This document shows, one piece after another, positions 16,641 to 24,339 of a stretch of 64,000 bases of DNA; the stretch's first letter is position 1, and every line of letters begins with the position of its first letter. The position numbers and the translations under genes were made by a program. The notes beneath the pieces are model-generated. The model searched no databases. It was not told where the DNA came from and saw only the letters and a list, made by a program, of their open reading frames with translations. The stretch is from Haloglomus irregulare. Lineage in GTDB: Archaea; Halobacteriota; Halobacteria; Halobacteriales; Haloarculaceae. Location of the stretch: contig NZ_QMDX01000001.1 in the NCBI RefSeq assembly GCF_007421925.1, positions 84,629 through 148,628 of the forward strand, written 5' to 3'.

Positions 16641-17159
16641 ATGCGACGTCGCCGTCTCCTCGCGACGCTGGGCTCCGGAGCTGCGGCGGGCCTCGCTGGC
16701 TGTCTCTCGGTCGGCAGCGGCGACCCCGGCTCGACCGGCGAGGACTACGACGGGCCGACGCTGCAGGCACTCGACGTGGAGGGCTCGCCCGGCGGCCCGG
16801 TTCCGGTGTTGCCGGACCGGCCGGCGCTGCTCGACTTCTGGGCGACCTGGTGTGCGCCCTGCAAGCCACAGATGGCCGAACTGCGGTCGGTCCGCGAGTC
16901 GGCCCCGGACGCCCACATGCTCTCCATCACGAACGAGGCCGAAACCGAGGCCGTCCGGGAGTTCTGGCGCGAGTACGAGGGGACCTGGGCGGTCGCACAG
17001 GACACCGAACTCCGGACGAACGAGCGGTTCGGCGTGACACGCGTCCCGACGCTGCTCGTCTTCGACGCCGACGGCGAGGAGGTGTGGCGCCACGTCGGCC
17101 TCGCGGCGGCGGAGACGGTGGCCGAGAAGCTCCGCGAGGCCGGCGCCGCTGGGGGCTGA
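16641..17159 (+). CDS. TlpA-like thiol-disulfide oxidoreductase, exported lipoprotein
   Basis: A 172-residue thioredoxin-fold protein anchored outside the membrane. It starts MRRRRLLATLGSG (twin-arginine-like) with lipobox LAGC. The active site is LDFWATWCAPCKPQM (WCAPC), and the cis-Pro loop is GVTRVPTLLVFDADG. TlpA/ResA proteins reduce disulfides of cytochrome c apoproteins or copper-centre proteins using electrons from CcdA. The ccdA gene follows with a one-base stop/start overlap, so the pair forms a functional operon. The start is supported by the promoter spacing. Confidence 0.94.
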   Translation: MRRRRLLATLGSGAAAGLAGCLSVGSGDPGSTGEDYDGPTLQALDVEGSPGGPVPVLPDRPALLDFWATWCAPCKPQMAELRSVRESAPDAHMLSITNEAETEAVREFWREYEGTWAVAQDTELRTNERFGVTRVPTLLVFDADGEEVWRHVGLAAAETVAEKLREAGAAGG

Positions 17160-17887
17160 TGGAGCCGGTCTCCGTCGGCCGGCTGGCGTTCGCGTTCTCG
17201 GCCGGCGTCGCCACCTTCTTTGCCCCCTGTGCGTTCCCGCTGCTGCCCGGCTACGTCGCGTTCTACCTCGGCCTGGGCGACGGGGGCGACGGACCCGAGG
17301 GCGGGCCGGCGTCGACGCTGCGGCGCGTCGCTCGCGCCACCGCGGTCGGCGTGTTCGTCAGCTTCGGCTTCTTCCTCGTCTACGGCGTCCTCGCGGGCAT
17401 CGCCGCCGCGGTCGGCGCGAGCGCCCTGCGCGATATCGCCGTCCTCGAACTCGTCGTCGGGGGGCTGCTGGTCGTGCTGGGCGCCGGCCTCGCCGCCGGG
17501 GTCCTCCCCGACCTCCACGTCCTGCTGCCCGAGCGCCGCCGAACCGTCGGCGGCTACGTCGCCTTCGGGGTCGTCTACGCCGTCGCGGCCGCCGGCTGCA
17601 CCGCGCCCGTCTTCATCGGCCTCGCGCTGGTCGCGCTCGGCGCCGGCCCCGTCGGCGCCGCGCTCGTCCTCGGGACGTACGCGCTGGGGATGGCGGTGCT
17701 GATGGTCGCCGTGACACTGCTGGCGGCGCTCGGCCGCGCGGGCCTGCTCCGGCGGCTCTCCGCGGGGACGGGCCGTGTCTCCCGGACCGCCGGCGCGCTC
17801 CTCGTGGTCGCCGGCCTCGCGCAGATCTACCTCTACGTCTTCGACTTCGACCCGCTGGGCGGGCTCCGGGCGCTGGGGCTGGTCTGA
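17159..17887 (+). CDS. ccdA: CcdA-type cytochrome c biogenesis / thiol reductant transporter
   Basis: A 242-residue polytopic membrane protein with about six helices. It carries the two conserved membrane Cys: THR-less first half FFAPCAFPLLPGYVAFYLG (Cys near residue 23) and second half AVAAAGCTAPVFIGLAL, the CcdA/DsbD inverted-repeat pattern. It passes electrons from cytoplasmic thioredoxin to extracytoplasmic TlpA-like proteins. The ATG overlaps the tlpA stop (TGATG). The short gap to the next gene shows nothing. Confidence 0.94.
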   Translation: MEPVSVGRLAFAFSAGVATFFAPCAFPLLPGYVAFYLGLGDGGDGPEGGPASTLRRVARATAVGVFVSFGFFLVYGVLAGIAAAVGASALRDIAVLELVVGGLLVVLGAGLAAGVLPDLHVLLPERRRTVGGYVAFGVVYAVAAAGCTAPVFIGLALVALGAGPVGAALVLGTYALGMAVLMVAVTLLAALGRAGLLRRLSAGTGRVSRTAGALLVVAGLAQIYLYVFDFDPLGGLRALGLV

Positions 17888-17953
17888 GGGGGCGGCGGTG
17901 GCCGGCGGGCGGGTCGCCGGAACAGGGATGCCGGAAGCGCCTGTGTCCCGGAT

Positions 17954-18292
17954 ATGGACCACGGCGGCATCGTCTTCTTCCGCAGCGAGTCGCTCGACCG
18001 GACGGTCGCGTTCTACCGGGGTTTTGGCTGCGAGACGTGGCGCGAACAGCCCGACTGCACCATCCTCGACTTCGAGGGGTTCCGGGTCGGGTTCTGCGAC
18101 CGCTCGCCGGCCGAGACCGAGGGTATCCTGACCTTCGTCGTCCCCGACCGCGGGGCAGTGGACCGACTGGCCGACGACCTCGGCGACGCGCTCGTCGAGG
18201 GGCCGCGGTACAACGACACCTACGGCATCTACCAGGCCTTCGCCCGCGACCCGGAGGGCCGCACCGTGGAGGTCCAGTGCTTCGAACGGTGA
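17954..18292 (+). CDS. VOC (glyoxalase/bleomycin-resistance fold) protein
   Basis: A 112-residue single-domain VOC protein. It opens GGIVFFRSESLDRTVAFYR, has FEGFRVGFCDR in the middle and closes GIYQAFARDPEGRTVEVQCFE, where the Glu is a usual metal ligand. Two half-modules make one domain, so it should act as a dimer. Substrate unknown. It follows ccdA by 66 bases, without evident coupling. Confidence 0.85.
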   Translation: MDHGGIVFFRSESLDRTVAFYRGFGCETWREQPDCTILDFEGFRVGFCDRSPAETEGILTFVVPDRGAVDRLADDLGDALVEGPRYNDTYGIYQAFARDPEGRTVEVQCFER

Positions 18293-18429
18293 GTAGGGGG
18301 CGTATCGACCACGTAACCGTTCGCAATGCCCGTCTATCATGATATACGGTGTATCGAGGAGATATGGCCGGCGTATCCGACGTATCCGGCGAGCCGTGGC
18401 TTGAAGCCGCCGACGGTCGGAACACCGGT

Positions 18430-19233
18430 ATGGACACGACAGACACCGCGGGGATGCCGGAACTGGTTGGGATGGTCCATCTGCCGGCGCTCCCGGGCGC
18501 GCCGGGGTTCGATGGCGACCGCGAGGCGCTTCGGGAGCGGGCCGTCGCCGACGCCGAGGCACTCGTCGGGGAGGGCATGGACGCCGTCCTCGTCGAGAAC
18601 TTCGGGGACGCGCCGTTCCATCCCGACGCGGTGCCGCGGCATATCGTGGCGGCGATGACGACACTGGTCGACGCGGTCGGACGCGCGGTCGACGTGCCTG
18701 TCGGCGTGAACGTGCTCCGGTCGGACGGGCCGGGCGCGATGGCCGTCGCGGCCGCGGCCGGGGCTTCGTTCGTCCGCGTGAACGTCCACGCCGGCGCCCG
18801 GCTGACCGACCAGGGCGTCGTCGAGGGGCGGGCCAATGAGACGCTACGTCTCCGCGACCGGCTGGACGCCCCGGACGTGCGCGTGCTCGCGGACGTCGGG
18901 GTGAAGCACTCCGCGGCGCTGGCCGAGCGCCCGCTCCCGGCGGTCGCGCGGGAGACGGTCAAGCGTGGCGGCGCGGACGGGGTGGTCGTCTCCGGGCCGG
19001 CGACCGGCGAACCGGTCGACCGCGAGCGACTGGAGACGGTCGGAGCGGTGGCCACGGAGACGGGCGTCCCGCTGGTCGTCGGGAGCGGTGTCACGCCTGA
19101 CTCCGTCGCGACGGTACTGGGCATCGCCGACGCCGTCATCGTCGGGACGGCACTGAAGCGCAACGGGGACCCGACGGCACCGGTCGAACGCGAGCGGGTC
19201 GCCGAACTGGTGTCGGCCGCACGGCGCGACTGA
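18430..19233 (+). CDS. BtpA/SgcQ-family TIM-barrel protein
   Basis: A 267-residue protein. The N-terminal signature is LVGMVHLPALPGAPGFDGD, followed by DAEALVGEGMDAVLVENFGDAPF, VPVGVNVLRSDGPGAM and VRVNVHAGARLTDQGVVEG, all characteristic of BtpA. The C-terminal DGVVVSGPATGEPVD, VVGSGVTPDSV and DAVIVGTALKRNG complete a phosphate-binding barrel. In cyanobacteria BtpA stabilises photosystem I; the archaeal role is unknown, and sugar or nucleoside phosphate metabolism is plausible from the fold. The ATG at 18430 is chosen over a longer frame because the signature follows directly. Confidence 0.93.
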   Translation: MDTTDTAGMPELVGMVHLPALPGAPGFDGDREALRERAVADAEALVGEGMDAVLVENFGDAPFHPDAVPRHIVAAMTTLVDAVGRAVDVPVGVNVLRSDGPGAMAVAAAAGASFVRVNVHAGARLTDQGVVEGRANETLRLRDRLDAPDVRVLADVGVKHSAALAERPLPAVARETVKRGGADGVVVSGPATGEPVDRERLETVGAVATETGVPLVVGSGVTPDSVATVLGIADAVIVGTALKRNGDPTAPVERERVAELVSAARRD

Positions 19234-19296
19234 GGCGCGGGCCACGCGGGGCCTCGGCCACAACGTTCACTCGAGGGGCGGCTCTCGGCCCGAACG

Positions 19297-19662
19297 ATGG
19301 TCGCATTCGGGAACTCGCTCGTCCTGTTCATCGTAACCCTCCTCATCGGAGGGCTCGGTATCTACGTCGGCGCCAGCCTGGTGGCCGGGAGCCGCGACTA
19401 CGGCCACGCCGTCGTGACGGCGGCGATCGGCTCGCTCGTCTGGGGCATCACGTCGTTCCTCTTCGGCGGGGTACCCGTCCTCGGACCGGTACTGGTGTTC
19501 CTGGCGTATCTCGCCGTCATCAAGTGGCGCTACGGGGCCGGCTGGATCACCGCCGCCGGTATCACGCTCGTCGCGTACGTGACCGTGCTCGTCGTCCTCG
19601 CCCTGCTGTCGAACCTGGGCGCCGGTATCGTGTCGGACATCCCCGGCATCCCCGGCGTCTGA
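19297..19662 (+). CDS. Four-helix membrane protein, uncharacterised
   Basis: A 121-residue hydrophobic protein with four membrane segments: SLVLFIVTLLIGGLGIYVGA, HAVVTAAIGSLVWGITSFLF, VLGPVLVFLAYLAVI and ITAAGITLVAYVTVLVVLALL. It ends SNLGAGIVSDIPGIPGV. It is a common haloarchaeal hypothetical with no recognised motif. It converges with the NDH-2-type gene, only 23 bases apart. Confidence 0.82.
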   Translation: MVAFGNSLVLFIVTLLIGGLGIYVGASLVAGSRDYGHAVVTAAIGSLVWGITSFLFGGVPVLGPVLVFLAYLAVIKWRYGAGWITAAGITLVAYVTVLVVLALLSNLGAGIVSDIPGIPGV

Positions 19663-19685
19663 GGCGTCGCCGGCGTCGTCTCCCG

Positions 19686-21107
19686 CTACTCGTCCGCGTC
19701 GCTCCCGCCGCCCGCCAGCCCCGTCAGCGCGTCCAGCCCGGCCGCCAGCGCGTCGCCGGCGAGTCGCGCCGGGCCGTCGGGATGGGTTGGGTCCGCGAGC
19801 CGGGTGGCCGGCGTCAGGTCGACCGTCTCGGGGCCGAAGGCGTCGGCCAGCGAGACCGCCGCCGTCGCGAACGGGTACTGCACCTCGCCGGGCGAGGCCG
19901 GGTCGGTCACCGCGGCGAGGCGGCCGACGCGGCCGAGCGCCAGCAGCTGTGCCGGCAGGTCCACGTCGTCGGCGCCCGGCCAGCCGAGTTCGGCCCGGAC
20001 CAGGTCCGACGCGCGGCCGATGGCGCCGACCGCACCGAGGTGGCCGGCGCCGATGACCGCCTTCGCGGCCTTCGCCGGCTCCCCGCTCACCACGACCGGA
20101 CCGACCTGCGCGACGGCGCCGTCGCCGACGCTGACGACCCAGCCCGGCGAGTCGTACTCGTAGCGGTCCAGTCGTGGCTCGAACCCGTCGTCGCCGCCAC
20201 GAATCAGCCGCCGTATGTTGGCCGCCGCCACCCGTGCCTCGCGGAGCGCCGTCTGTGCGGCCGCCGGGACCGCCTCACCCGAGGCGTCGACGACCCGGCC
20301 GGCGTCCCCGACGACGAACGTGCCGTCGCCGGCGCGGAGGTTCGCCCGGACCTCGTGGCGATCCCCGTCGGTCGCGTCCGGGCCGCGGATACCGCCGGCC
20401 CAGACGAACGTGTCGTAGCCGAGCGCGCGGCCGTCGGCCAGGTGGACGGCGTCAGTGTCGGCGGACTCGACCGTCGCGCCCGTCTCGAGGGCGACATCCC
20501 GGGCCCGGAGTTCGTCGCGGACCGCGTCGGCGAACGGCTCGTCGAACCCCGGCGCGATGCGGTCGGCCATCTCCACGACCGTCACGTCGAGGTCGAGGGT
20601 CTCGGCGTCCGAGAGCGCCGCGAGCTCGCCGGCGACCTGGATGCCCGACAGTCCGCCGCCACCGACGATGGCCTCGCCGCCGGGGGCGTCCAGCGCGTCC
20701 CGGCGGATGGTCTCGGCGTGACGGAGCCGCTTCAGCGGCGTCGCGTGCTCCTCGACACCCGGCAGACCGTAGAACGCCGTCTCCGCGCCGAGACAGACCG
20801 CCGCGTAGTCGTAGTCGAGCCGCTCCGCGCCGCCGTCCGCGGCGTCGAGCGTCGCCACCCCGGCCTCCGGGTCGACGTCCGTGACACGTGCCCGCCGCAC
20901 CTCGGCGCGGCCCAGCACGTCCGCCAGCGGGACCGTGATGACCTCCGCCAGGTCGGGATGCCGCACGACACGGTGGAGTTCGTGCTGGACGAGATGGGTG
21001 TCGGACTCGTCGACGACGGTGATGTCGACGTCGTCGGGGAGCCGGCGCTCCAGTCGGCGGGCGACGGTCAGTCCCGCGTATCCGGCGCCGAGTACGGCAA
21101 CGTGCAT
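19686..21107 (-). CDS. NAD(P)/FAD-dependent oxidoreductase, NDH-2 type
   Basis: A 473-residue two-Rossmann flavoprotein. The FAD site is VAVLGAGYAGLTVARRL at the N-terminus; AIVGGGGLSGIQVAGELAAL (about 165) is the NAD(P)H site; and GTFVVGDAGRVVD is the second FAD motif. This is the layout of type II NADH dehydrogenase and sulfide:quinone reductase-like enzymes. The pair of redox Cys of sulfide:quinone reductases is not evident, so quinone reduction by NADH is the better guess. There is no clear membrane helix at the C-terminus. The start at 21107 gives MHVAVLGAG and removes a non-conserved 27-residue extension. Confidence 0.9.
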   Translation of the reverse strand: MHVAVLGAGYAGLTVARRLERRLPDDVDITVVDESDTHLVQHELHRVVRHPDLAEVITVPLADVLGRAEVRRARVTDVDPEAGVATLDAADGGAERLDYDYAAVCLGAETAFYGLPGVEEHATPLKRLRHAETIRRDALDAPGGEAIVGGGGLSGIQVAGELAALSDAETLDLDVTVVEMADRIAPGFDEPFADAVRDELRARDVALETGATVESADTDAVHLADGRALGYDTFVWAGGIRGPDATDGDRHEVRANLRAGDGTFVVGDAGRVVDASGEAVPAAAQTALREARVAAANIRRLIRGGDDGFEPRLDRYEYDSPGWVVSVGDGAVAQVGPVVVSGEPAKAAKAVIGAGHLGAVGAIGRASDLVRAELGWPGADDVDLPAQLLALGRVGRLAAVTDPASPGEVQYPFATAAVSLADAFGPETVDLTPATRLADPTHPDGPARLAGDALAAGLDALTGLAGGGSDADE

Positions 21108-21186
21108 ACGCTCCGTTCGGGCGTGGCCCCCAAAGCCCCACCGACACGCCGTGGGAGGTTTCTCGCCGGCGCCACAGCCCCCGACC

Positions 21187-21645
21187 ATGACCGACCACAG
21201 GGCGTACCCTTTCGGCCTCGCGCCGGCCGTCGTCGTGCTCGCCGTGGGGCCGGCGCTCGCGGTCGGGTTCCCGTCGCCCGTCGGGGTCGACCCCGGGCCG
21301 GGCCGCTATCTCGGGATACCGGTCGTCGTCGCCGGCCTCGCGTTCGCCGGGTGGGCCGTCCACACGTTCGCGGTGGCCGAGGAGCCACCCTCGCACACCC
21401 GCGAGCCGGGGACGCTCGTCACCGACGGGCCGCTGCGGTACAGCCGCAACCCCATCTACCTCGGGACCGTCGCCGCCGCGCTCGGCGAGGCGCTGCTGTC
21501 CGGCTCGGTCCTCCTCGCGGGCTACGGCCTGGCCCTCTGGGCCGTCTACCACGTCGTGGTGGTCCGCCGCGAGGAGCCACACCTCCGGGCGGCGCTGGGG
21601 GAGGCGTACGCCGACTACTGCGAGCGGGTCCCGCGCTGGCTCTGA
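21187..21645 (+). CDS. Isoprenylcysteine/phospholipid methyltransferase-like membrane protein
   Basis: A 152-residue integral membrane protein. The C-terminal half carries the ICMT/PEMT pattern: GPLRYSRNPIYLGTVAAALGEAL, then EEPHLRAALGEAYADYCERVPRWL. The N-terminal part has two hydrophobic segments. Members methylate lipids or prenylated groups with S-adenosylmethionine; the substrate here is unknown. It diverges from the NDH-2-type gene with 79 bases between starts. Confidence 0.88.
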   Translation: MTDHRAYPFGLAPAVVVLAVGPALAVGFPSPVGVDPGPGRYLGIPVVVAGLAFAGWAVHTFAVAEEPPSHTREPGTLVTDGPLRYSRNPIYLGTVAAALGEALLSGSVLLAGYGLALWAVYHVVVVRREEPHLRAALGEAYADYCERVPRWL

Positions 21646-21693
21646 GCCGCCGGGGGCGCCACGCTTTCGCCCTCGCGCCGCCGAGGGGTCCGC

Positions 21694-22083
21694 ATGGGCT
21701 ACCACCACATCGACCCGGACGACCTCCCGGCGTCACCCGACCACCCCTGTGACCGGCGGTCGGTCACCGAGGCCACCGAACTGGCGCAACTCGCGCTCGC
21801 CGTCTACACCATGGAACCGGGCGAGCAACTCCCGACGACCTACCACTACCACGAGCAGCGCGAGGAGGGCTTCTACGTCGCCCATGGCACGCTCGTCGTC
21901 GAGACGCCGGACGGCGAGTACACCGTCGACCCGGGCGAGGTGTTCGTCGCCGAGCCCGAGAGCCCCCACCGCGCTCACAACCCGGCCGCCGCCGACGGGC
22001 CGGTCCGGGTCGTGGGAACCGGTGCCCCGGCGTTCGACATTGCGCGCCCCTACGACCCCGACACGGGCGGTTCCGGTGGGTGA
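21694..22083 (+). CDS. Cupin-fold protein
   Basis: A 129-residue single-domain cupin. Motif 1 is YHYHEQREEGFYVAHGTLVV (metal-binding His and Glu) and motif 2 is VDPGEVFVAEPESPHRAHNP with the final His. The N-terminus MGYHHIDPDDLPASPDHPCDRRSVTEA is typical of haloarchaeal cupins. Small cupins of this type bind a metal and act in sugar or nucleotide chemistry or as sensors; no substrate is evident. Confidence 0.88.
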   Translation: MGYHHIDPDDLPASPDHPCDRRSVTEATELAQLALAVYTMEPGEQLPTTYHYHEQREEGFYVAHGTLVVETPDGEYTVDPGEVFVAEPESPHRAHNPAAADGPVRVVGTGAPAFDIARPYDPDTGGSGG

Positions 22084-22260
22084 TCAGCCCTCGTCTGGCT
22101 CCTCCACCGCCTCCCGGAGTTCGACCAGGTGCGACTGCACCACCGACAGCGTGGCGTCGGCGTCGGCATACCCCTGCTCGTACTCGGACAGCGCCAGGTC
22201 CACGTCGTCGACGAACGACTCGACCGCGGCACGAAGGTCCTCGTCGTCGTCCTCGGTCAT
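22084..22260 (-). CDS. Small acidic helical protein
   Basis: A 58-residue very acidic protein beginning MTEDDDEDLRAAVESFVDDV and rich in heptad-like Leu/Val/Ala (ATLSVVQSHLVELREAVEEP), so probably a helical bundle or coiled coil. Its stop touches the end of the cupin gene, with convergent transcription. A longer frame upstream is not conserved-looking. No family is recognised. Confidence 0.6.
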   Translation of the reverse strand: MTEDDDEDLRAAVESFVDDVDLALSEYEQGYADADATLSVVQSHLVELREAVEEPDEG

Positions 22261-22681
22261 ACGACAGCCGAAGCACGACCCGGGTTTGGCTCCTGTGGTG
22301 TGCGTGTTCCGATACGACCGCGCCAACGGTCCGGATGCTGCCCGTTCTCCCCTGTTACATCGCGTATCTCGACGGTATCCGGGAGGAGCACACCCGTACG
22401 GGCGGGCAGAGGGGCCGTGGTTGCCCCTGTCTCGGGTGAGCGCAGCGAGCGAGGGCCGCGCCGGGGCTTGGCTCCGGCTGAACGTCCGAACGCCGGCGGG
22501 GTCGCGGGCGAGGCCCGCGGGTTGATGACCGGCCGGCGGAGCCGGTCAGCTGGCTCCCGCAGTCGCTTGCAGTTCGGAGCTGGTCGATGGTCAGCGGATC
22601 TCCGGGTCGCCTCGGCGTCGGAATACGGGGCTTTCTGTGGGCGGCGAAGCCGGCGCGAGGGCCACCGAGCCGTGAGAGCGC
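22261..22681. other. Gene-free, hairpin-rich GC segment
   Basis: About 420 bases with no convincing gene. The composition changes to short inverted repeats typical of haloarchaeal spacers, such as GAGCGCAGCGAGCGAGG, GGCCGGCGGAGCCGGTC and GCGGGCGAGGCCCGCGG. An open frame crosses it but the codons look random. No tRNA, promoter-gene pair or direct repeat is clear. Confidence 0.5.
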
Positions 22682-23629
22682 TCAGTCGTCGGCGTTCGCC
22701 TCGGGGTCGGCGTTGGCCGCGGCCAGCGCCTCCGCGGCGGGGCCGGTGAGGTCGAGGCCGCCCGAGAGGTCCCGCTGGGGGTACGGGATATTGATGCCAG
22801 CGTCGTCGAACCGCTGCTTGACGGTCGTGACGTACTCGCCACGGGTGCGGACGAAGTCGGCGCGCGAGGGGTTCCGGATCCAGAACCGGCACTGGAGGCC
22901 GACGTAGGAGTCAGCGAGCTCGGTCAGCCGTACGGAGGGCGCGGGGTCCTCGAGGATATCGTCGTTGGCTTCGGCCTCCTCCATGATGATGTCGGTGGCC
23001 GCCTCGATATCGTCGTCGTAGCCGATGCCGAAGACGAACTTCATCCGGAGCTTGTCCTTGGCGACAGGGTTCTTGATGACGCCGTCGGTGAGCTGGGAGT
23101 TCGGGACGGTCAGCAGCTCGTTGTCGAAGGTGCGGACCCGGGAGACGCGCAGCGAGATGTCCTCCACGATGCCGGAGTTGTCGTCCCACTCGATCCAGTC
23201 GCCGATGCGGAACGGCCTGTCCGTGTAGATGAAGATGCCCGCGACAAAGTTCTTGAGGACGTCCTGCATCGCGAACCCGATGGCCAGCGTGGCGGCCGCA
23301 GCGATGGTGGCCAGCGACTGGAGGAAGTTCCCGAAGCCGGCGAGGCCGAAGGCTGCCGTGACGGCGACGAAACCGATGACGATGCCGACGACGCGTTTGA
23401 GCGGTCGCTTGGCGTGGTCGTCCAGGTCGCGCCGGTCCAGCACGCGGCCGAAGATCGGGGTGATGAGGACCCGGCCAAGCAGATAGATCGCGATGAAGAC
23501 GACGACGAAGACGATCGCCTGCGCGATAGGGGCGGCCAGCGCGGCCGGGACGCCGACGCTCTCGAGGGACTGGGAGACGAAGCCGGTGCCATCCACCGCG
23601 GTCTGTACGGGGGCGAGCGGGAGTCCCAT
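22682..23629 (-). CDS. MscS-type mechanosensitive channel
   Basis: A 315-residue small-conductance channel. Membrane helices lie at about 30-55 (AIVFVVVFIAIYLLGRVLI), 80-105 and the pore helix (SLATIAAAATLAIGFAMQDVLKNFVAGIFI). The beta domain follows with DRPFRIGDWIEWDDNSGIV and VRTFDNELLTVPNSQL, the MscS signature. The C-terminal tail is acidic. It opens under hypo-osmotic shock to release solutes, important for a halophile. Its ATG overlaps the YhbY stop (TGATG), so both are co-translated. Confidence 0.95.
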   Translation of the reverse strand: MGLPLAPVQTAVDGTGFVSQSLESVGVPAALAAPIAQAIVFVVVFIAIYLLGRVLITPIFGRVLDRRDLDDHAKRPLKRVVGIVIGFVAVTAAFGLAGFGNFLQSLATIAAAATLAIGFAMQDVLKNFVAGIFIYTDRPFRIGDWIEWDDNSGIVEDISLRVSRVRTFDNELLTVPNSQLTDGVIKNPVAKDKLRMKFVFGIGYDDDIEAATDIIMEEAEANDDILEDPAPSVRLTELADSYVGLQCRFWIRNPSRADFVRTRGEYVTTVKQRFDDAGINIPYPQRDLSGGLDLTGPAAEALAAANADPEANADD

Positions 23630-23871
23630 CACCGGAACACCCCGGTGTGGCCGCGTGTCCGGAACAGTTCCGCGCCCGCGCGCTCGGCCAGTTCCTCGGC
23701 GAGTGCCTCGGTCGTGGTTCCACCACGGGCGGCCCGCAGGAACTTCACCTTCACCAGGTCGCGCTCCGCGAGCTGGTCGCGCAGCTCCTCGACGACCGGG
23801 TCCAACCCGGCCTTGCCGACCCAGACCGTCACGTCGAGGTCGTGGGCCCGCCGTTTGATGTCGTCCGTCAT
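23629..23871 (-). CDS. YhbY/CRM-domain RNA-binding protein
   Basis: An 80-residue protein consisting of one CRS1-YhbY (CRM) domain: DIKRRAHDLDVTVWVGKAGLDPVVEELRDQL, then LVKVKFLRAARGGTTTEALAEEL. The usual GxxG loop region is VGKAGL. Such proteins bind structured RNA and pre-ribosomal particles. The RNase P gene lies just upstream on the same strand and the MscS gene is coupled downstream, an RNA-processing gene pair attached to a channel gene. Confidence 0.92.
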   Translation of the reverse strand: MTDDIKRRAHDLDVTVWVGKAGLDPVVEELRDQLAERDLVKVKFLRAARGGTTTEALAEELAERAGAELFRTRGHTGVFR

Positions 23872-23944
23872 GTAGCCCGGCTTCGTGGTCGTCTGTGTTA
23901 AAAGCTATACACGTTGCCGTCCCCGAGCGACGATCGGAAATCGG

Positions 23945-24235
23945 TCAATCGTAGGGGTAGCGGGCGTGCTCACCGCAGTCGCAGGTCACGACGACGTGGC
24001 CCTCGCGGGTCCGGACGCGCGCGTTCCGTCCGGGGACCAGATAGGCGTCGCAGCGGTCGCAGGTGAAGCGACGGAACCGGTGCGGGAGCGTGAGTCGGTG
24101 GCGCTCGGCGACCCGGCGGGCCAGTCGGACGTACCGCCGGGCGCGGTCCGGCCGGTCGGCGCGGACCGCCTCGCGCGCCAGTTCCTGTAGCCGCCGGATC
24201 CGCTCGGTCGCGATGGTTCGGTCGCTCGCGTCCAC
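23945..24235 (-). CDS. rnp4: RNase P protein component 4 (Rpr2/Rpp21)
   Basis: A 96-residue protein subunit of archaeal RNase P, which trims 5' ends of pre-tRNAs. An N-terminal helical region (ATERIRRLQELAREAV, then DRARRYVRLARRVAERHRL) is followed by the zinc ribbon FTCDRCDAYLVPG ... VVVTCDCGEHARYPY, as in Rpp21. The start is a GTG. It is followed by yhbY with a 73-base gap and probably shares a transcript with it. Confidence 0.95.
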   Translation of the reverse strand: MDASDRTIATERIRRLQELAREAVRADRPDRARRYVRLARRVAERHRLTLPHRFRRFTCDRCDAYLVPGRNARVRTREGHVVVTCDCGEHARYPYD

Positions 24236-24339
24236 GCCACGTCTGCGACCGCCCCCGGGTTGTGCGTTGCGGGTCCCGGCGGCACGCGGGACGGGTGGAC
24301 CCTCGCAACCCTGAAGTAAGCGCCCTCCTACCTCGATGT

